This document shows, piece after piece, positions 7,444-9,942 of a stretch of DNA of 9,942 nt (position 1 is the first letter of the stretch; each line of letters starts with the position of its first letter). The translations under genes were made by a program, and so were the position numbers. Below the pieces are notes generated by a model that saw nothing but the letters and a program-made list of their open reading frames with translations, ran no database searches and was not told where the DNA came from. This DNA is from an uncultured Collinsella sp. (GTDB lineage: Bacteria; Actinomycetota; Coriobacteriia; Coriobacteriales; Coriobacteriaceae): assembly GCA_900547655.1 (NCBI GenBank), contig URHQ01000080.1, forward strand, positions 1-9,942, in the 5' to 3' direction.

Positions 7444-8826
7444 TTAGCGGGCCGTCGCTTTGGCTTGGGTGGCGCGATAGGTGCGTGCCGGGTGGCAGAG
7501 TAGCACCGCCACGACCATAAAGAACGCCGTGGTGCCCAGGCTGATGGGGTAGACCATCATGATGTTCGCAAAGGTGCGGAAGTGCGGGAACACGCAGAAC
7601 ACCCAATAGAAGCGGATGCCGCAGACGCAGATCATGGTGATGAGGGCGGGCGTGAGCGAGATACCAAAGCCGCGCAGGTAGCCCGACATGTTTTCGTAGA
7701 ACATGCTAAAGGCGTACGCCGGGAAGATCGAACATACGCGGATATAGCCGATCGAGACGATGTTGGGATCGCTGTTGAACAGCGACAAGATCTCGCGCCC
7801 CAGGCCAACAATAACGATAATCGTGGTGAGCGCGACGATACCGCCTTCGACTAGGCAGACCTTGAGCGTCTTGGTGCAACGGTCGATCTGGCGGGCACCG
7901 TGGTTTTGTCCCACAAAGGTGGTGCAAGCCTGACTAAAGCTGTTGAGCAGGTTGTAGCACACGTACTCCAGGCTCATGGCGGCGCTCGATGCCGCCATGA
8001 CCTCGGTGCCCAGGCTGTTGATGGCGGACTGGATGATGATGTTGGCGACGGCAAAGACAGCGCTTTGGATGCCGGCGGGCAGGCCGATCTTAACGATGCG
8101 CTTGAGGGCGACGGGGTCGATAGCCAGGTCGCGCGGGGTGACGCGGACGACGGAGTCGGTCTTGAGCAGGCGAATAAAGAGCGTAGCGGCGCTGACGGTG
8201 TAGGCGATGGCGGTGGCGATGGCGACGCCCGCGACGCCCCAGTGGAGTACGGGGACAAAGATGAGGTCCAGGCCAATGTTGAGGACGGTGGACACGGCAA
8301 GCGCCTGCAGCGGCATGCGGGTGATGCCGACGGAGCGGAAAATCGCGGCCTCAAAGTTGTAGAGCAAAATCGAGGGCATGCTGAGCAAAAAGACACGTAG
8401 GTAGAGTGAAGCGAGCGGCATGGTCTCGGCGGGAACGTTGAGCGCGGCGAGCATGGGCTCGGCAAAGACCTCGCCCAGGGCGATGACGACAAAGCCCACG
8501 AGCGCCATTAAAATCGAGGTATGGACGGCGCGTTTGACCATGTTCTGATCGTTGCGGCCGATAGCGTTGGCGATGACCACGTTGGAGCCAAGCGACATGC
8601 CAATAAACAGGTTGAGCATAAGACTGGTAAGCGGAACATTGGAGCCGACCGCCGCCATGGCGAGGGTTCCCTGGTCGCCCGAGAAATTACCGATGATGAC
8701 CGTGGCGATGAGGTTCGACAGCTGCTCCAAGATGCTCGTGGCGGCCACGGGGAAGGCGAACAGGGGGATATTGCGCCACAGCGAGCCGGTGGTCATGTCA
8801 ATGTGCTTAGATACGGTGTCAGTCAT
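7444..8826 (-). CDS. MATE family efflux transporter
   Basis: Integral membrane antiporter of 460 residues with about twelve transmembrane segments, the usual size of MATE (NorM/DinF) proteins, which expel drugs or metabolites in exchange for Na+ or H+. Typical landmarks are the N-terminal IPLFAFPVAATSILEQL, the AAVGSNVPL segment, GVAGVAIATAIAYTVSA closing the first half, and KIGLPAGIQSAVFAVANIIIQ opening the second half with ALITMICVCGIRFYWVF later. The start at 8826 has only a weak GAGAG-like ribosome site; an internal Met at residue 11 is no better supported. The stop at 7444 lies 27 bases from the convergent LysR stop, with no clear terminator between. Its substrate is unknown. Confidence 0.94.
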   Translation of the reverse strand: MTDTVSKHIDMTTGSLWRNIPLFAFPVAATSILEQLSNLIATVIIGNFSGDQGTLAMAAVGSNVPLTSLMLNLFIGMSLGSNVVIANAIGRNDQNMVKRAVHTSILMALVGFVVIALGEVFAEPMLAALNVPAETMPLASLYLRVFLLSMPSILLYNFEAAIFRSVGITRMPLQALAVSTVLNIGLDLIFVPVLHWGVAGVAIATAIAYTVSAATLFIRLLKTDSVVRVTPRDLAIDPVALKRIVKIGLPAGIQSAVFAVANIIIQSAINSLGTEVMAASSAAMSLEYVCYNLLNSFSQACTTFVGQNHGARQIDRCTKTLKVCLVEGGIVALTTIIVIVGLGREILSLFNSDPNIVSIGYIRVCSIFPAYAFSMFYENMSGYLRGFGISLTPALITMICVCGIRFYWVFCVFPHFRTFANIMMVYPISLGTTAFFMVVAVLLCHPARTYRATQAKATAR

Positions 8827-8894
8827 ATGCTCTCAATCTCTAATATGCTCTTTCGTGCTTATTTGCGCAGATGATGATACTCCTAATGCAACCA

Positions 8895-8947
8895 GTCGGC
8901 ACTTAGGGACGTTCCTTTTCTGCCGGCAGCTGGGGACACTCCTTATC
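8895..8947. repeat. Two imperfect tandem 26-bp units with GGGGAC core
   Basis: Bases 8895-8920 and 8922-8947 align without gaps at 19 of 26 positions, each unit running from GTCGGCA/GCCGGCA through a GGGAC core to TCCTT and a final TC. This is a REP-like intergenic repeat; GGGAC-rich extragenic palindromes of this type are, as I recall, common in Coriobacteriia and other Gram-positives. It lies in the gap between the divergent MATE and rlmA genes. No transposase is present here. Confidence 0.6.
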
Positions 8948-8955
8948 TCTTCTAA

Positions 8956-8986
8956 CTAGTCATTCAAGAACGTCCCCAATGACTAG
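8956..8986. repeat. Perfect 9-bp palindromic hairpin with inverted GGGGAC core in its loop
   Basis: CTAGTCATT (8956-8964) pairs with AATGACTAG (8978-8986) around a 13-base loop. The loop contains GAACGTCCC (8968-8976), the exact inverse of GGGACGTTC (8906-8914) in the first tandem unit. No T-run follows, so it is not a simple terminator. It appears to form one composite element with the tandem units. Confidence 0.65.
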
Positions 8987-9042
8987 GTGGGGAAGGCGTG
9001 CGACAATGGTGGACGTTGTGTTGTTCGCGCTAAGGAGTTGCC

Positions 9043-9858
9043 ATGTTGTTGTGTCCCGTTTGCCATGAGCCACTGGTGGATAACGAGCGCGGTGCTGCAT
9101 GCGCGGGTGGACACCGGTTTGACCGTGCGCGCGAGGGCTATCTGTACCTACTGCGCTCGTCCAAGAGCGGTGACTCCATGGGCGATCCCAAGTCGCAGGC
9201 ACGCAGCCGTCGCGACTTTCTGAACCGCGGTTACTATGCGCCGTTGCGCGATGCGATGGTCGAGCTGGTGCGCAAGCAGGTGTCTGAGCGTGCTGCATCT
9301 ACGAGCGGTCCCATGTCGCTGCTCGATATTTGCTGCGGTGAGGGCTACTACACCAGCGCCATGGGCGCGGTGCCGGGCGTGGATGCTTACGGTTTCGACC
9401 TGGGCAAGGAGATGGTACGCCTTGCCGCCAAGCGCGGCGATGCGACCCACTTCGTGGCCAACATGAAGGATATCCCCGTGGCCGATGGCGCCTTCAATAT
9501 GGTGACCGAGCTCTTTGCTCCCTTTAACGAGCGTGAGTTTGCCCGCGTGCTGGCGCCAGAGGGCTCACTCTATACCGTGGTACCGGGTGCTCGTCATCTC
9601 TTTGGGCTCAAAGAGGTGCTCTACGACACGCCGTACCTTAACGATGAGAAGCTGCCGAAGACCACCGAGCTCGAGTTAGTCGGAACGCAGCGGGTGTCTG
9701 CGAATATTACGCTTCAGATCCAGGCCGATATCGAGGCGGTGTTCCAGATGACGCCGTACTACTACCGCACGCGCCCTGCCGACAAAGAGCGCCTGGCAAA
9801 CTTGGACACGCTCCAAACCGATATCGACTTCATTATCGCCGAGTACCGCCACAGCTAA
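9043..9858 (+). CDS. rlmA: 23S rRNA (guanine-N1)-methyltransferase, RlmA family
   Basis: SAM-dependent methyltransferase of 271 residues that methylates a guanine in helix 35 of 23S rRNA (G745 in the E. coli RlmAI type, G748 in the TlrB/RlmAII type). The N-terminal zinc ribbon shows C4, C7, C20 and H24, the spacing of E. coli RlmA, followed by the family stretch FDRAREGYLYLL. A conserved D-x-x-x-x-A-R-R-x-F-L-like segment (SQARSRRDFLNRGYYAPLRDA) follows, then SAM motif I LLDICCGEGYYT (93-104), and the family C-terminal QMTPYYYRTRP (235-245). The start is fixed by AAGGAG at 9032-9037, 5 bases upstream. G745 or G748 specificity cannot be read from the sequence; a Gram-positive host favours the latter, a form linked to tylosin resistance in producers. 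It is divergent from the MATE gene. Confidence 0.92.
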   Translation: MLLCPVCHEPLVDNERGAACAGGHRFDRAREGYLYLLRSSKSGDSMGDPKSQARSRRDFLNRGYYAPLRDAMVELVRKQVSERAASTSGPMSLLDICCGEGYYTSAMGAVPGVDAYGFDLGKEMVRLAAKRGDATHFVANMKDIPVADGAFNMVTELFAPFNEREFARVLAPEGSLYTVVPGARHLFGLKEVLYDTPYLNDEKLPKTTELELVGTQRVSANITLQIQADIEAVFQMTPYYYRTRPADKERLANLDTLQTDIDFIIAEYRHS

Positions 9859-9859
9859 C

Positions 9860-9887
9860 AACCTGCCAAAAAGGGACAGGTTTATTT
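9860..9887 (+). terminator. Hairpin after rlmA, possible terminator or REP-like unit
   Basis: AACCTGCC (9860-9867) can pair with GG and CAGGTT (9874-9875 and 9877-9882) with one bulged A and a loop AAAAAG. TTATTT continues after the stem, giving a short T-rich tail just behind the rlmA stop codon (9856-9858). The GGGACAGG core also resembles the GGGAC repeat upstream of rlmA. Confidence 0.5.
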
Positions 9888-9942
9888 GAGCCTTCGTGAG
9901 TTCGTGTGGGTAGTCCCTACGCCTCGCGCCCCGGCAGGGCCG
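9888..9942. other. Unassigned right edge
   Basis: The final 55 bases show no start, motif or ribosome site I can assign. One minus-strand frame is open from the window edge to a TAA at 9882-9884, which could be the tail of a gene entering from the right, but the visible residues match nothing I know and the stretch is too short to judge. Confidence 0.3.

Noticed and set aside
9888..9942. Tail of a minus-strand gene at the right edge
   Set aside because: One frame is open to a TAA at 9882-9884, but fewer than 20 residues are visible and none form a known motif, so I did not call a gene.

Overview
The window is a GC-rich bacterial fragment with short intergenic gaps and strong Shine-Dalgarno sequences (AAGGAG or AAAGGAG) a few bases before most starts. 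Gene content and protein style (RlmA, RF3 and VUT homologues, a YtrA-type GntR/ABC pair, many transporters) together with a GGGGAC-type intergenic repeat suggest a Coriobacteriia gut actinobacterium, plausibly Collinsella. That placement is inference, not proven from the sequence. Bases 4-37 are an Illumina Nextera (Tn5) adapter, so the left edge is a library or assembly artefact and the first gene is cut there.

Layout. 38-1223 (minus): a YtrA-type GntR repressor followed by an ABC transporter ATPase cut by the adapter, with a recognisable promoter and an overlapping palindromic operator. 1439-3052 (plus): prfC, peptide chain release factor 3. 3095-4661 (plus): a promoter, a roughly 80-nt structured leader that may be a preQ1-type riboswitch, a VUT/COG1738 membrane transporter (queuosine-precursor transporter family), a translationally coupled short-chain dehydrogenase, and a strong terminator that also serves the convergent gene. 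4675-5400 (minus): ung, uracil-DNA glycosylase. 5489-6391 (minus) and 6550-7416 (plus): an EamA/DMT permease divergent from a LysR regulator, probably a regulator-target pair. 7444-8826 (minus): a MATE multidrug/cation antiporter. 8895-8986: a REP-like composite repeat. 9043-9858 (plus): an RlmA-type 23S rRNA guanine-N1 methyltransferase, followed by a small hairpin. The last 55 bases hold nothing I can identify.

Most of the window is ordinary chromosomal housekeeping and transport. The parts most worth a second look are the structured leader before the VUT/SDR pair, the VUT-SDR coupling itself, and the GGGAC-core repeat between the MATE and RlmA genes. I see no phage, CRISPR, toxin-antitoxin or defence system, and no convincing undescribed multi-gene system.
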